Assembly: GCF_029962835.1 (NCBI RefSeq)
Contig: NC_080577.1
Location: 6,138,001-6,202,000 of the forward strand
Reading direction: 5' to 3'
Origin: Magnolia sinica
Lineage: Eukaryota > Streptophyta > Magnoliopsida > Magnoliales > Magnoliaceae
Length of the DNA: 64,000 nucleotides
Shown piece after piece: positions 35,070-45,283 of the stretch. A program made the translations under genes and the position numbers. The notes under the pieces are model-generated. The model searched no databases. It worked only from the letters and a program-made list of their open reading frames with translations, and was not told the DNA's origin. Position 1 is the stretch's first letter. Every line of letters begins with the position of its first letter.

Positions 35070-36146
35070 ATGTTGAGGATGAGACTTCAAAGATTCTTGG
35101 ATGAAGTGTCGAGAAGTCACCCCGGTGACCTTCATATACAGACGATTTTCTCTTCAAAAGGAATCGATTGTGCATCCCCCAAAGTTCTCTTAGGGAGCAG
35201 ATTATTCGGGAGCTACATGGAAGTGGCCTTGGTGGACACCTTGGGCAGACAAGGCGCGAGCTCTTGTGGAAGAGCGGTATTGTCGCCGCGATTAGTACGT
35301 GATGTGGGAAAAGTCGTACAACGTTGTCGTGTTTGTCAGACCTCCAAGGGGCAATCTCAGAATACGGGCCTCTACACCCCGTTACCTGTGCCTGACGGTC
35401 CTTGGGAGGATTTATCAATGGACTTCGTGCTTGGTCTCCCACGAACACAACGCGGCATGGATTCGGTGTTCGTGGTGGTAGATCGTTTCTCAAAGATGGC
35501 ACACTTTATCCCATGCAAAAAGACCCTCGATGCAACACACGTAGCGAATTTATTTTTCAGGGAGGTCGTTCGGCTACATGGGGTCCCCAAGACCATTACT
35601 TCCGATCGTGACACGAAGTTCATTAGCCACTTTTGGCGAACTTTATGGAATCGATTCGATACACGACTTCAATTCAACAGTGCTTGCCACCCACAGATGG
35701 TGGGGCGGACCGAAGTTATGAATCGCACATTGGGAAACCTCCTTCACGTATTTCGGGAGAAAAATCGAAGCAGGGATTTGTCCTTGTCCCAAGCAGAGTT
35801 TGCATTCAACAACATGGTGAACTGCTCGACAAGGAGATTACCGTTCCAGATTATCTACGGACGAGTGCCTCGCCACACACTTGACTTGGTCCCTCTACCC
35901 AAGCACTCAGGCACGAGCATTGCAGTAGAACATATGACAGACAAGATCATGGGCATCCATGCAGAAGTGCAGACTAAGCTACATGCCTCTAACGAGAAGT
36001 ATAAGGAACAAGCGAATAAGCATCGGCGACAAAAAGTGTTCGAGGTGGGCGATCGCGTTATGGTCCATCTGCGCAAAGAGAGATTTCCGACCGAGACGTA
36101 CAACAAGTTGAAAAATAAGAATATTGGACCCATCCCAATCATCTAA
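35070..36146 (+). pseudogene. Integrase (array copy 2)
   Basis: The open frame covers the zinc-binding end (CRVCQTSKG) and the catalytic core. Asp at 35421 lies in [13 protein letters not shown], Asp at 35604 in TSDRDTKF and Glu at 35712 in TEVMNR; the last two are separated by 35 residues, the D-D-35-E spacing. A C-terminal GPY/F-like region follows (FEVGDRVMVHLRKERFP). A small deletion at about 36146 shifts the frame; the domain then continues at 36188. The first zinc ligands lie upstream in another frame. Confidence 0.9.
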
Positions 36147-36187
36147 AGATCAATGACAACGCTTATATTGTTGATCTTCCAGATGGC

Positions 36188-36409
36188 ATGGCAATCTCAC
36201 AGATTTTCAATGTCGCAGACCTGACCAAGTATCATAAACCAGAGCATGACGAGAACTCGAGGACGAGTTCTTTTGAAGTGGAGGAGACTAATGTAGAGCG
36301 GGTCGTGGACAGTTACATGGCCAAGATGGATCAGAAAAGGCCCGGTCAACGACAGAAGCGATCCAGACCATCGAACCTTAAATCAGGCGTATCTTGCAAT
36401 CCGGAATGA
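36188..36409 (+). pseudogene. Polyprotein C-terminus running into LTR3
   Basis: The frame MAISQIFNVADLTKYHKPEH continues through ENSRTSSFEVEET across the polypurine tract and LTR boundary (36289) into VDSYMAKMDQKRP. In LTR4 the same frame ends with TGA right after RRQK (37110-37112); in LTR3 that TGA is CGA, so the frame runs 17 codons further to 36409. A tail of this kind encoded by the 3' LTR has been described for CRM-type elements (CR motif); the equivalence is my inference. Confidence 0.75.
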
Positions 36410-36990
36410 GTTATCTGACGTAAAATATATGATTTTGGGGTAGAACGAGTTACTTAAGCCAACCAACCCGCTACGTCGGGTTGCGCAGCCCGGAATTGCA
36501 AAAAACCCCTGGATTGACGGTCGTTTCCCTGTTTTAATTTCGTTTTTACTATAAATAGTAAGTTTTAGTTTGATTATAACTCTTCATCCGTCGGGCTTTA
36601 GGAGTTGCGCCCAACGTGAAAAGAGCTTAGAATAATTAGGAGAACGGTTTGGTGAAGCCAAATAGGACACTTACTATTTTTGGCCGAGAACCTTGCGCAC
36701 TAGTAGACATCACGACCGTCTATAAATAGTAAGTTTACTATTTATAGTAAGTCGCGGATTCTAAGAGTTTGAGTTGTAGTTTGATTCTAATTTCTTTCCC
36801 ATTGCTTGGTAGCCCTATTTAAAGGGTTGTAAACTCGTTTTTATTCATCAATTAATCAATTTCGAATTTATTAGAATTTATTTCTATTTTCTGCTTTCTT
36901 TCCTCGTGGATTCGAGAAGTCACTGTGAGGAGTCTAGAGAAGCTCCGTGGATTCGGAGTAGTTATCCTCATCACGTTCATCCCTGCGTCA
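36289..36990 (+). repeat. LTR3
   Basis: 702 bp. The first dinucleotide is TA (TAATGTAG) instead of TG, a G-to-A change at the terminal base pair used in integration. Palindrome intact at 36720-36747. Confidence 0.95.
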
Positions 36991-37039
36991 CAGAACATGG
37001 CGAGAACTCGAGGACGAGATCTTTTGAAGTGGAGGAGAC
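36991..37039 (+). other. 49-bp internal remnant with polypurine tract
   Basis: Matches only the last bases of the internal region (CGAGAACTCGAGGACGAG through AGTGGAGGAGAC). The deletion joins the end of LTR3 to a point about 50 bp before LTR4, with a CA dinucleotide as possible microhomology. It shows that a third internal region once existed. Confidence 0.9.
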
Positions 37040-37719
37040 TGATGTAGAGCAGGTCGCGGACAGTTACATGGCCAAGATGGATCAGAAAAGGCCCGATCGA
37101 CGACAGAAGTGATCCAGACCATCAAACCTTAAATCAGACGTATCTTGCAATCCGGAATGAGTTATCTGACGTAAAATATATGATTTTGGGGTAGAACGAG
37201 CTACTGAAACTAACCAACCCGCTACGTCGGGTTGCGCAGCCCAGAATTGTGAAAAACCCCTGAACCGACGGTCGTTTCCCTGTTTTAATTTCGTTTTTAC
37301 TATAAATAGTAAGTTTTAGTTTGATTATAACTCTTCATCCGTCGGGCTTTAGGAGTTGCGCCCAACGTGAAAAGAGCTTAGAATAATTAGGAGAATGGTT
37401 TGGTGAAGCCAAATAGGACACTTACTATTTTTGGTCGAAAACCTTGCGCACTAGTAGACATCGCGACCGTCTATAGTAAGTTGTGGATTCTAGGAGTTTG
37501 AGTTGTAGTTTGATTCTAATTTCTTTCCCATTGCTTGGTACCCTTATTTAAAGGGTTGTAAACTCGTTTTTATGAATCAATTAATCAATTTCGAATTTAT
37601 TAGAATTTATTTCTATTTTCTGCTTTCTTTCCTCGTGGATTCGAGAAGTCTCTGTGAGGAGTCCAGAGAAACTTCGTGGATTCGGAGTAGTTATCCTCAT
37701 CACGTTCATCCTTGCATCA
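37040..37719 (+). repeat. LTR4
   Basis: 680 bp, TGATGTAGAGCAGGTCGCGG to CATCCTTGCATCA. It carries a 22-bp deletion at the palindrome (37471 region) that leaves CTATAGTAAG. Ends with the CATCA expected to pair with TGATG. Confidence 0.95.
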
Positions 37720-37869
37720 GCTTCTATGTAAGAGATGAACTTCAAGGGCTAGTGGCTCCAAGTATGTGCTTGTGGAGGGATGTGAATTACCCACTACCTG
37801 GACAAGGAGCCTCTTGCAATGTTTGTGAGAAACCCACCCTATCCCGGTTCATGCTAGGACATGAGCCCT

Positions 37870-38170
37870 AGAATGAGGCAGATTAAAAACTCAATTGGTC
37901 ATACCATAGGAAATAGTGAGGAATGAATGCCTCCCACTGAAACATTTTGGAGCCACGGAAGTTTTAGATAAGGTGAATGATTTTTGTCTTTCAGTTTATC
38001 CTGGTGGGAATGACTTTATGAACGGTTTGGATGGCATATAAACATCATCGTCAACCCTACAAAGGTTTCAATGGTAGGCACTTTACTCTCCACTTTTTAT
38101 TGTCATACGGCTCACTAGAGTTTTTTATCAGCAACATTTTTAGGCTCATGTACTTGCATAAGTTTGCTAA
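37870..38170. mobile_element. Family-A foldback fragment
   Basis: Carries interior phrases of family A (ACTCAATTGGTCATACCATAGG, in part; TGAACGGTTTGGATGGCATA; AGGTTTCAATGGTAGGCA) but neither inverted end is well preserved. It sits just downstream of the gypsy array and is followed by the AT microsatellite. Confidence 0.5.
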
Positions 38171-38240
38171 ATAAATGAATGTGATAGATTTCTCAGACAA
38201 TGGGCCTCATCTAACTTAGTTTGGGTTGTTGGGTTTTAGG

Positions 38241-38242
<2 letters not shown>

Positions 38243-38312
<70 letters not shown>
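38243..38312. repeat. (AT)n microsatellite
   Basis: About 35 AT units. It creates the isoleucine-tyrosine repeat frames here, which are not genes. Confidence 0.98.
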
Positions 38313-38314
<2 letters not shown>

Positions 38315-38654
38315 TTGAACCCTCGAACCCTTATATTAAAAAAAAACTTGATGTTATAAGAGATGCGTTATTTGAAGTCGTTCGGTCTAACATGGGGCTC
38401 AATCAAATCCTTCTATGTGGCCATGGATCTAAGCTACATACATCACTGTGGAGATGTCTGGGCTCCACAATCAGGGAGCCCTTACGGGGTGACTTTGTTG
38501 CCACCAACGTCCACGTGGTGACCTAAGGTGGCAGGAATTGATTGGCCACAAATGAGCCCCATAAAGCATAGTTTGACCTTGTTAGGTTGACTATATACTC
38601 AACTGGGCCGGACGTGGATTGGGTACTACCCCGGCCTGTCCCGAGCTCCGAACA

Positions 38655-39095
38655 GGCAGGGTTCCGAGAGGCTAACCTGATGTATGGGTTTATCCACACC
38701 GATCATCAATTTTTCCAGATTATTTTAGCAGATAAGACTAAAAATGAGACATATCCAATTTTCAAGTGGACCACACAGTAGGAGTTAAACGCCTGTTATT
38801 AAAAACTTTTTGGGAGCCGTAGAAATTTTGGATTAATCTGATATTTATGTTTTACTCTCATTAGGGTACATGTGACCTTATGAACAGGTTGGATGGAAAG
38901 TAAACATCATGTTGAGCCATTGGAAGATTTCAACTGTGGACGACATTATTACCGCTGCTTCCCGTGGTGTGGTCCACTTGAGCGTTGAATCTGTCTAATT
39001 TTTATTTATTTTGGCTTATACCTTAAAATTATATGAAAAAATGGATGGACAGTGTGGATAAACCCATACATAATGATGGCCTCCACAAGTAATAA
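38655..39095. mobile_element. Foldback element, family A
   Basis: Left arm CTGATGTATGGGTTTATCC and right arm (reverse complement) ATTATGTATGGGTTTATCC are inverted repeats. The interior has the family-A order, including CAAGTGGACCACACAGTAGG, TTTTGGATTAATCTGATATT, TGAACAGGTTGGATGGAAAG and GTGGTCCACTTGAGCGTTGA. It lies about 600 bp upstream of the DnaJ start codon. Confidence 0.7.
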
Positions 39096-39488
39096 AGCTG
39101 GAGAAATTGAGTAAGTAATAAAAACAAGAGACTAGTGTAAACTGCCCTCGCACGGGTCCACTTTGAAATCGGACCAAGTCACACGTGTCTGTCATCTGAG
39201 CAGCTCCCAGGCGATCCTGACCGAGTAAGTTGCTTCATCCAAAATCAAGCCAACATAATCATCGCATGAGCCAATTGACACATTGCCCAATTTCTCTCGA
39301 CCATCCATTTACCATGTACAGAAATGGCCCACCTTCTAATCATACAGTGCTGATTTTTCGTACATGGCATCTAGATCGATGGGATTGCCTGACCAACCGC
39401 TCTGATAACCCACACGTGCTCCTTGCCCACACATGTAAGTGCAAGTAGCATCCTTACTGGAATGGGTGATAGTGAGAAAACGGCTTAC

Positions 39489-39501
39489 TTCTGGAACCTT
39501 C
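39489..39501. promoter_or_regulatory. Heat-shock element (three-unit, perfect)
   Basis: TTCTGGAACCTTC is TTC-nn-GAA-nn-TTC, three alternating nGAAn units with exact spacing, the consensus for heat-shock factor binding. It lies 182 bp before the DnaJ ATG. Heat-inducible expression of this HSP40 gene follows by inference. Confidence 0.75.
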
Positions 39502-39682
39502 CACACCTTTCTCTTCCCCCCCCCCCCAAAAAAAAAAAAAATCATCCACTCTCAGACTAGACAACCACAAACCAAAACCCACAGCACCAGCAACAACAAC
39601 AACAACAACAAAGGAGAAGCCATCAAAGCAGCATCAACTACAACAAGTGGTGAAAAAAAAACAGCAATAGTAAGAGAAGGAT

Positions 39683-42581
39683 ATGGGCGTGGACTACTAC
39701 AAGATCCTTGAAGTAGACAAGAACTCCAAGGAAGACGATCTAAAGAAGGCGTACAGGAAGCTGGCCATGAAATGGCACCCCGACAAAAATCCCAACAATA
39801 AGAAAGAAGCCGAAGCTAAATTCAAACAGATCTCCGAAGCCTACGATGTATCTCTCTCTTTCCTTAATCAAACGCCCACCCCACCATCTCCTTCTTTGTT
39901 GTTGTTGTTGTTGTTGCTGTTGTGATCTTTTTATATTGATATCAAATCCAGGTCCTTAGCGATCCGCAGAAGCGGGCCATCTACGATCAATATGGGGAAG
40001 AAGGGCTGAAAGGGCAGGTCCCACCTCCCGGCGCTGCTGGTGGGCCGTCCGTCTTCCAGACCGGAGATGGGCCCAACGTGTTCAGATTCAACCCCAGAAA
40101 TGCGGATGACATTTTCGCTGAGTTTTTCGGTTTCTCAAGTCCGTTCGGAGGAGGGATGGGAGGTGGGGGCGGCGGGTTGAGGGCTGGATCGAGGTTCCCC
40201 GGCGGGATGTTCGCGGACGATTTCTTCGGGTCGTTCGGAGAGGCTTCAATGAATCAGCCTCGGAAGGCGGCGCCGATTGAGAATACGTTGCCCTGCAGCC
40301 TGGAGGATCTGTATAAGGGGACCACGAAGAAGATGAAGATTTCAAGGGAGATTGCGGATGCAAGCGGGTTAGTTTTCCCTTCTATCTTACTTTTATTTTC
40401 GATTGGGATATGTTCTCCAAGCATTTCTTTTTTATTATTATTATGTGGGTATTCTCTGTTTTTGGGTATTGATTAATGGGAAGGTGCTTTAATGATTTTT
40501 TTTTACCTTTTTATGTGTGGGTAGTTTATGCTCATTCCATGTTTTCAGATGTTGTTTGAATGTTCTAAGATGTGGGTTTTGTTTGTTTTTTGATAGTGTA
40601 GTGGGTGGTGATGCCTTTTCGTGTTCGTGTTGTGTATATGTAGCGGGTGGTTTATAATCATTTTATGTGAATAGATTGGTACTAGAAGAGTAGTCTGAAT
40701 AGATTGAAAATGGAATTGGCATTTGTTGTTGTTGTTGTTGTTGTTGTCATCATCATCTACTATAGATCTGTTCTGTTGAGAATGTTTTATCTTATACCTG
40801 TTTTGGTTAATTAGTGCCAAATATAGTGTTTATAACTTTATCTTGTTATGTTTGATTAAATTGTTGCGAGGATTCAACATTTCCAATGTTTCTGTTGCTT
40901 TGCTTTGAGGAGCCTTGAGTGGTTTGCTAGTTGGATCTCGCTCTTCCTTAAACAGAATCACAGTTTTTCTTCTTAAGTCAAAATGTGATGTTTGAAACTT
41001 TTGGCAGCCATTTTCAAGTACCATTAATTCACTTGCTGTCACAAAATATGGGGTGTATGCATATGTTCTTGCTCAAATGTCATAGTAGTAGAAATCTCCC
41101 AATTCAGAGAGAGCAACTTGATGGAATGAAGCTTGCATAATGTAGGGTTACAAAATCTCCCACTAAGGTGCTTTTATTATTTTCTCATGTTGTATGAAGT
41201 TGTTAGTCTGCATATGAGGAATTATAATGTCCTGTGCAGTGGATTGAGTACATTTTGGCCCATGTTTTTATGGACCAGGCCATCCATCCAATGGTCCCCA
41301 CTGCAGATGGGAAAATCCTAGGCATTCGATCAGTTGCCTACAAATAGGCAGTGGAGAATAAAAATAAATAAAAAGCAACGGTCCACAATCGGTGGAAACT
41401 AAGCCAAAAAATCAATTGTCTGGGATTTTGCAATTTGGGAGATTTTAGTCGTGCCATGGCAGGGCCGGTCAGATCAATACCTAACAACTTCACTGCAACT
41501 TGAATACAATATTATTAAAGAGCCTACAATTGATGGGACCCAGTCCTTTTGAACTGTTTCATTCCTGAAAATGAGTTCATATCATTGTAGTTAATCCCAA
41601 TCATGTAATAGAGATGATGACAGCTGGTTTTTAATTGGGTTGTCAACGGGGCAGGCCTGGAGTTGGCTTCAGCCCCAATTTTGAACTGTTTCATTCCTGA
41701 AAATGAGTTCATATCATTGTAGTTAATCCCAATCATGTATTAGAGATGATGACAGCTGGTTTTTAATTGGGTTGTCAACGGGCCAGGCCTGGAGTTGGCT
41801 TCAGCCCCAATTTTGAAATGTTTGGGCCAGGCCTATTCAAAAAAAGGCCAGGCCCATTGACAGCCCTAGTTATCAAGATTATTTTTAATCCTTACCAAAA
41901 AGGGCTATGATCTCTAATACAAAATTATGATTAACTAAAATGGGATGGACTCATTTTTAGGTGTCTACCAAACAGGCGCTTAGATTGTGCTCCCAATCTA
42001 GATGTTGGTTTCTCAAAGTAAGAATCTACCAAGTTGTAGTAGCTGGAAATAGCAAGCAAACATGTTATTTATAGGCAGTCCTGCTTCCATTTTCAGATGC
42101 ATTCTTTATACTTGCACTAGTTATCCCAAGTTCTAGACTTCCTTTATTTTACCAATTACAATACATATAAAGCAGTGAAATGGAATTTGTTGAGGGTAAA
42201 TCCAAACCTTTATTTAGAGGACATGCTGTTTGGAGAATCCCCTCCTCTGTCCAGTTTTATTATATTAAGTGGCTGTGAGCCTCCTTTTGCCAAGCAAATG
42301 ACTCCTTGGAAGGTGCTGGAGAAACATTAGATCCTTTGATAGACAACCTCCATTGCAGGCCTACTACCCCAACATTGTTCTTGCCAGCCTGCATGTTACC
42401 TGTGATAGAGTACCAGCGTTGGTACTGTTACGGGTCCGTGCGCAATCCCCTTGGGCCCTTAAATCTTAGGATACAAGGACAACAATGATACTCATTTACT
42501 AGTTAAGTTCTTTATTGTTAAAAATTCCTTAAAATATACACGTGTGCACGTGTTTCATATATATGTGTGCATGTGTGCCAT

Positions 42582-42650
<69 letters not shown>

Positions 42651-45097
42651 TGTTGCCCATAAAATTCAAGCTGGGTGGAAGAAATGAAGATGTTCCTCTA
42701 AAGTTTTATGTGATCGTCATGTACCACCCAAACTGCAAGGGAAAATTTATAAGATAGCTATATAAGACTAGCCATGCTTTATGGGACAGAATATTGGGCA
42801 GTTAAGGAACAACATGTTCAAAGGATTAGTGTAGTTGAAATGAAGATGTTGAGATGGATGTGGCAAGACGAGGAAGGGTAAAACTACAAATGAATGCATT
42901 CAAGGGAACTCAGGAGTAGCATCAATAGGTAATAAGATGAGGGAAAGTAGACTTAGATCGTTTGGTCATGTGCAACGGAGACCAAGGACCGCACCGGTTA
43001 GGAGTGAGTTGGCAGAAGTTGAAGGATCTAAAAGGGCAAGGGGAAGGCCCAAAAGGATGTGGATAGAGGTAATAAGAAAAGACTAGATGGCCTATAGTCT
43101 AACTGAAGGTCTGTCCCATGATAGAGTGGAATGGTGGAATAGAGCGGAATGGCAAAACAAGATTCTTGTAGCCAACCCCAATCAATTGGAATGAGGCTTG
43201 GTTGATGATGATCATGATAATTAATATTTTATTGTCTTATTACTTATTATTTTAATATAATGTCTGGGTATATGGAAATTGTCTAGAATGCGTCTTGCAA
43301 AACCCAAGTAGCAGGGACAAGGATATGATAATGGTGGTGATTATGAATGCTGATGTGTATGGCTGAGCCATATCCATTGTGCACACCATTCCCGTATTTT
43401 GTCATATCTGAATGGGTCTCCAAGGCATTCAAAGGATCTGTATTTGTTATATGAGTTGCCTTGGAGTTTGATGTGCTACCTATTATAGATGGACACCAAA
43501 AGATCCAGATCTATGTGAATTTTTTGCATTAACATCATGTTTTGATATGCCACCAATTCTACGCTATTTTGTAATATTATATGCATTACATTGGATTTTG
43601 ATATGCTGCCAACTCTACACTGATACAGATTCAAGTGTTTGTATAGATTAATTACGCAGAGTCAGTGTCTGCACGTTTTTTTTTTTTTAACAGAAGATGA
43701 ACAAAATGGCCTCTAATACCTCATAGTTATTGTGTACTAACATTTTTATGTTTGGAGAATGCTGCAGATTTTATTTTATTTTTTGAACAATCCTTTTTAA
43801 ATGTGACGACATTTGAGAACTCATATCACCATCATCTAAGTCTTATCCCAACTAATTGGGGCTGGCTACATGAATTGTGTTCTACCATTCTTTCTGTATT
43901 TAGGACCATATCCTCAATTAAATCATAGGTCTGTAAATCTTGTTTTTACTACCTCCATTCATATGTTCTCATGTTGAATTGAGAAAAAGAGCAGCAGTTG
44001 TATATCCAAGTGTGCATTTTTTCTGTAATAAGGAGACCTAGAACGTTATCACTTTCTTTCACAAGTCCATTATTGTACAATGAAACATATGATTTATTAT
44101 ATGGTATGCCTTACTTTGGATGGGTCATATCTAAAAAGGAAAACACACGTTGATTTTACAACCCTAAAACCTTCCAATTGGATGACTTTTAATGGGAAAA
44201 AAATGAATGGTTGATTGAGCTTTGGCCATTTTTTTCCTAAATCCATTGGTTTTATGTTCCCATTGTTCATAAATATAATGGTTGGAATCAGGGTTTTAAG
44301 ACTCGTCCGAGTAGGGTGCGACTAAGACAAGTTGACTTGGACTCAATGGGACCTGATCCGGTTTAACATCACGAGTCAGCCCTGACTCGGGAGGAGTCAC
44401 AAATAATACAGGGCCAGACGAGTTTATCCGAGTCGCCGAGTTATTTAACCATGGTTGGAATTGTTTTCTCGGTGTGATGTTTGAGACCAGGTAGATGTGA
44501 CCATTGTCCGATTTACAAGCATTTGTGAGTTGTTGATAACTTGAACCAAAAATAACGGAATGCTGTTGTAATGCTGTTGTCTTGCCCTTCTCAAACTATA
44601 TCATCTTTTGCTTCTGGGACATTATCCTGTTGTAACCTCCATGTACCCTAATGTTCAGGAGAACCATGCCAGTGGAGGAGATTCTGACAATCGAGGTCAA
44701 GCCCGGCTGGAAGAAAGGAACTAAAATCACATTCCCAGAGAAGGGTAATGAACAGCCCAATGTCATCCCTGCAGATCTTGTCTTCATCATTGACGAGAAG
44801 CCACACAATGTATTCACAAGGGATGGGAATGATCTGGTCGTTACGCAGAAGATACCACTGGTTGAAGCTCTGACTGGCTGCACCGTCCATTTGACAACAC
44901 TCGATGGCCGGAGCTTAACCATCCCCATCCAGTCCATAATCCATCCAAGTTATGAGGAGATTGTTCCAAGGGAAGGAATGCCGATACCCAAGGAACCCAC
45001 AAAGAGAGGGAATCTTAGGATCAAGTTCAACATCAAATTCCCATCAAGGCTAACTGCGGAGCAGAAGGCTGGAATCAAGAGACTGTTGCCACCATGA
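39683..45097 (+). CDS. Type II DnaJ (HSP40, DNAJB-class) co-chaperone, 3 exons, 339 aa
   Basis: Exons: 39683-39847, 39952-40367 and 44659-45097, with GT-AG introns of 104 and 4291 bp in phases 0 and 2. The protein stimulates Hsp70 ATPase through its J domain (residues about 4-69, HPD at 32-34). A glycine/phenylalanine-rich linker follows ([15 protein letters not shown], then [10 protein letters not shown]). The two-part substrate-binding C-terminus runs from about residue 165 ([39 protein letters not shown]). There is no CxxCxGxG zinc-finger region and no signal peptide, so it is a cytosolic/nuclear type II protein. Its length matches plant DNAJB homologues (about 340 aa). The start is the first ATG before the J domain (GATATGGGCGTGG). 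The long second intron is full of transposon relics. No CaaX-type C-terminus; it ends KRLLPP. Confidence 0.95.
41547..41810. repeat. 132-bp tandem duplication, part of a degenerate MITE
   Basis: Two head-to-tail copies (41547-41678 and 41679-41810) share GAACTGTTTCATTCCTGAAA and GGGTTGTCAACGGG. The segment ends near 41868 with TTGACAGCCCT, the inverse of GGGTTGTCAA, so the duplication has probably expanded part of a GGGCTGTCAA-type MITE inside the intron. Confidence 0.8.
42586..42650. repeat. (TG)n(GA)n compound microsatellite
   Basis: About 20 TG units pass directly into about 13 GA units. Confidence 0.95.
42770..43215 (+). mobile_element. LINE fragment, RTE-type 3' end
   Basis: Conceptual translation, with stops and frame changes, gives [42 protein letters not shown] (in diverged form) and a GKGKAQK / RGRPKR-like stretch. 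These are the C-terminal phrases of plant RTE-clade reverse transcriptases. It ends with CCCAATCAATTGGAATGAGG and a GATGATGAT-rich tail, typical of RTE 3' ends. It is 5' truncated and dead, in the sense orientation of the host gene. Confidence 0.8.
43824..43990 (-). mobile_element. RTE-type LINE 3' end (minus strand)
   Basis: Read in reverse it ends GCCCCAATTAGTTGGGATAA followed by a GATGATGG tail, the same 3' terminus as the fragment at 42770-43215. Only about 165 bp remain. Confidence 0.6.
44289..44453. mobile_element. Small hAT-type MITE with perfect 8-bp target-site duplication
   Basis: GTTGGAAT occurs at 44281-44288 and 44454-44461. Inside, the ends read CAGGGTTTTAAGACTCG and, in reverse, CATGGTTAAATAACTCGG, imperfect inverted repeats. 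The 165-bp body is rich in GACTCG words like the larger element at 20790-21384. It lies about 200 bp before DnaJ exon 3. Confidence 0.85.
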
Positions 45098-45220
45098 GAC
45101 CCATTGGGAATGGTTTTGGTTAGCTATAATGACAGTAAGTTGAAGGCTGGAATCAAGACCGTTGCTTGCCGTCTTGAGATCCCTTGTGAATGGTTTTGGT
45201 TAGCTGTAATGAAATTAAGT
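45065..45220 (+). repeat. 78-bp tandem duplication across the DnaJ stop codon
   Basis: The last codons, stop and start of the 3' UTR (from AAGGCTGGAATCAAGA at 45065) are repeated from 45143 with the same opening sequence and the shared GAATGGTTTTGGTTAGCT. The second copy lies entirely in the 3' UTR and no longer encodes the C-terminus because of indels. Confidence 0.85.
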
Positions 45221-45277
45221 TAAACAGAACGTGGGATTTGCATTTATGGATTGTAATTTTAGTGAGGTTACATATGT

Positions 45278-45283
45278 AATAAA
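45278..45283 (+). terminator. Poly(A) signal candidate for the DnaJ gene
   Basis: AATAAA lies 181 bp after the stop, the first canonical hexamer downstream. The actual cleavage site is not visible. Confidence 0.5.

Larger units (their letters stand above)
25965..37719 (+). mobile_element. Composite Ty3/gypsy array: four LTRs, one target-site duplication
   Basis: The pentamer GCTTC lies immediately before the first LTR (25960-25964) and after the last (37720-37724). Between them the order is LTR1 (25965-26665), internal 1 (26666-31150), LTR2 (31151-31853), internal 2 (31854-36288), LTR3 (36289-36990), a 49-bp internal remnant (36991-37039) and LTR4 (37040-37719). LTRs start TGATG and end CGTCA or CATCA. 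Gag, protease, reverse transcriptase, RNase H and integrase occur in Ty3/gypsy order. One target-site duplication around several units points to a single insertion expanded by unequal LTR-LTR recombination. TGATG...CATCA ends, an iMet primer site and a polyprotein reaching into the 3' LTR suggest the CRM lineage (inference). All coding regions are broken. Confidence 0.93.
40368..44658 (+). other. DnaJ intron 2 (4.3 kb), transposon-rich
   Basis: Starts GTTAGT and ends TTCAG. It is exceptionally long relative to intron 1 (104 bp). It holds a 132-bp tandem duplication, a TG/GA microsatellite, two LINE fragments of RTE type and a hAT-type MITE, all listed separately. No additional exon is needed: joining exon 2 to exon 3 keeps the conserved phrase [17 protein letters not shown]. 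Confidence 0.9.

Noticed and set aside
36991..37039. A separate small gene or insertion between LTR3 and LTR4
   Set aside because: It matches the last bases of the gypsy internal region and the polypurine tract, so it is a deletion remnant.
38221..38526. Isoleucine-tyrosine repeat frame
   Set aside because: Created by the AT microsatellite.
41547..41810. CRISPR-like or satellite array
   Set aside because: Only two copies of a 132-bp unit inside an intron; no spacers and no further repeats.
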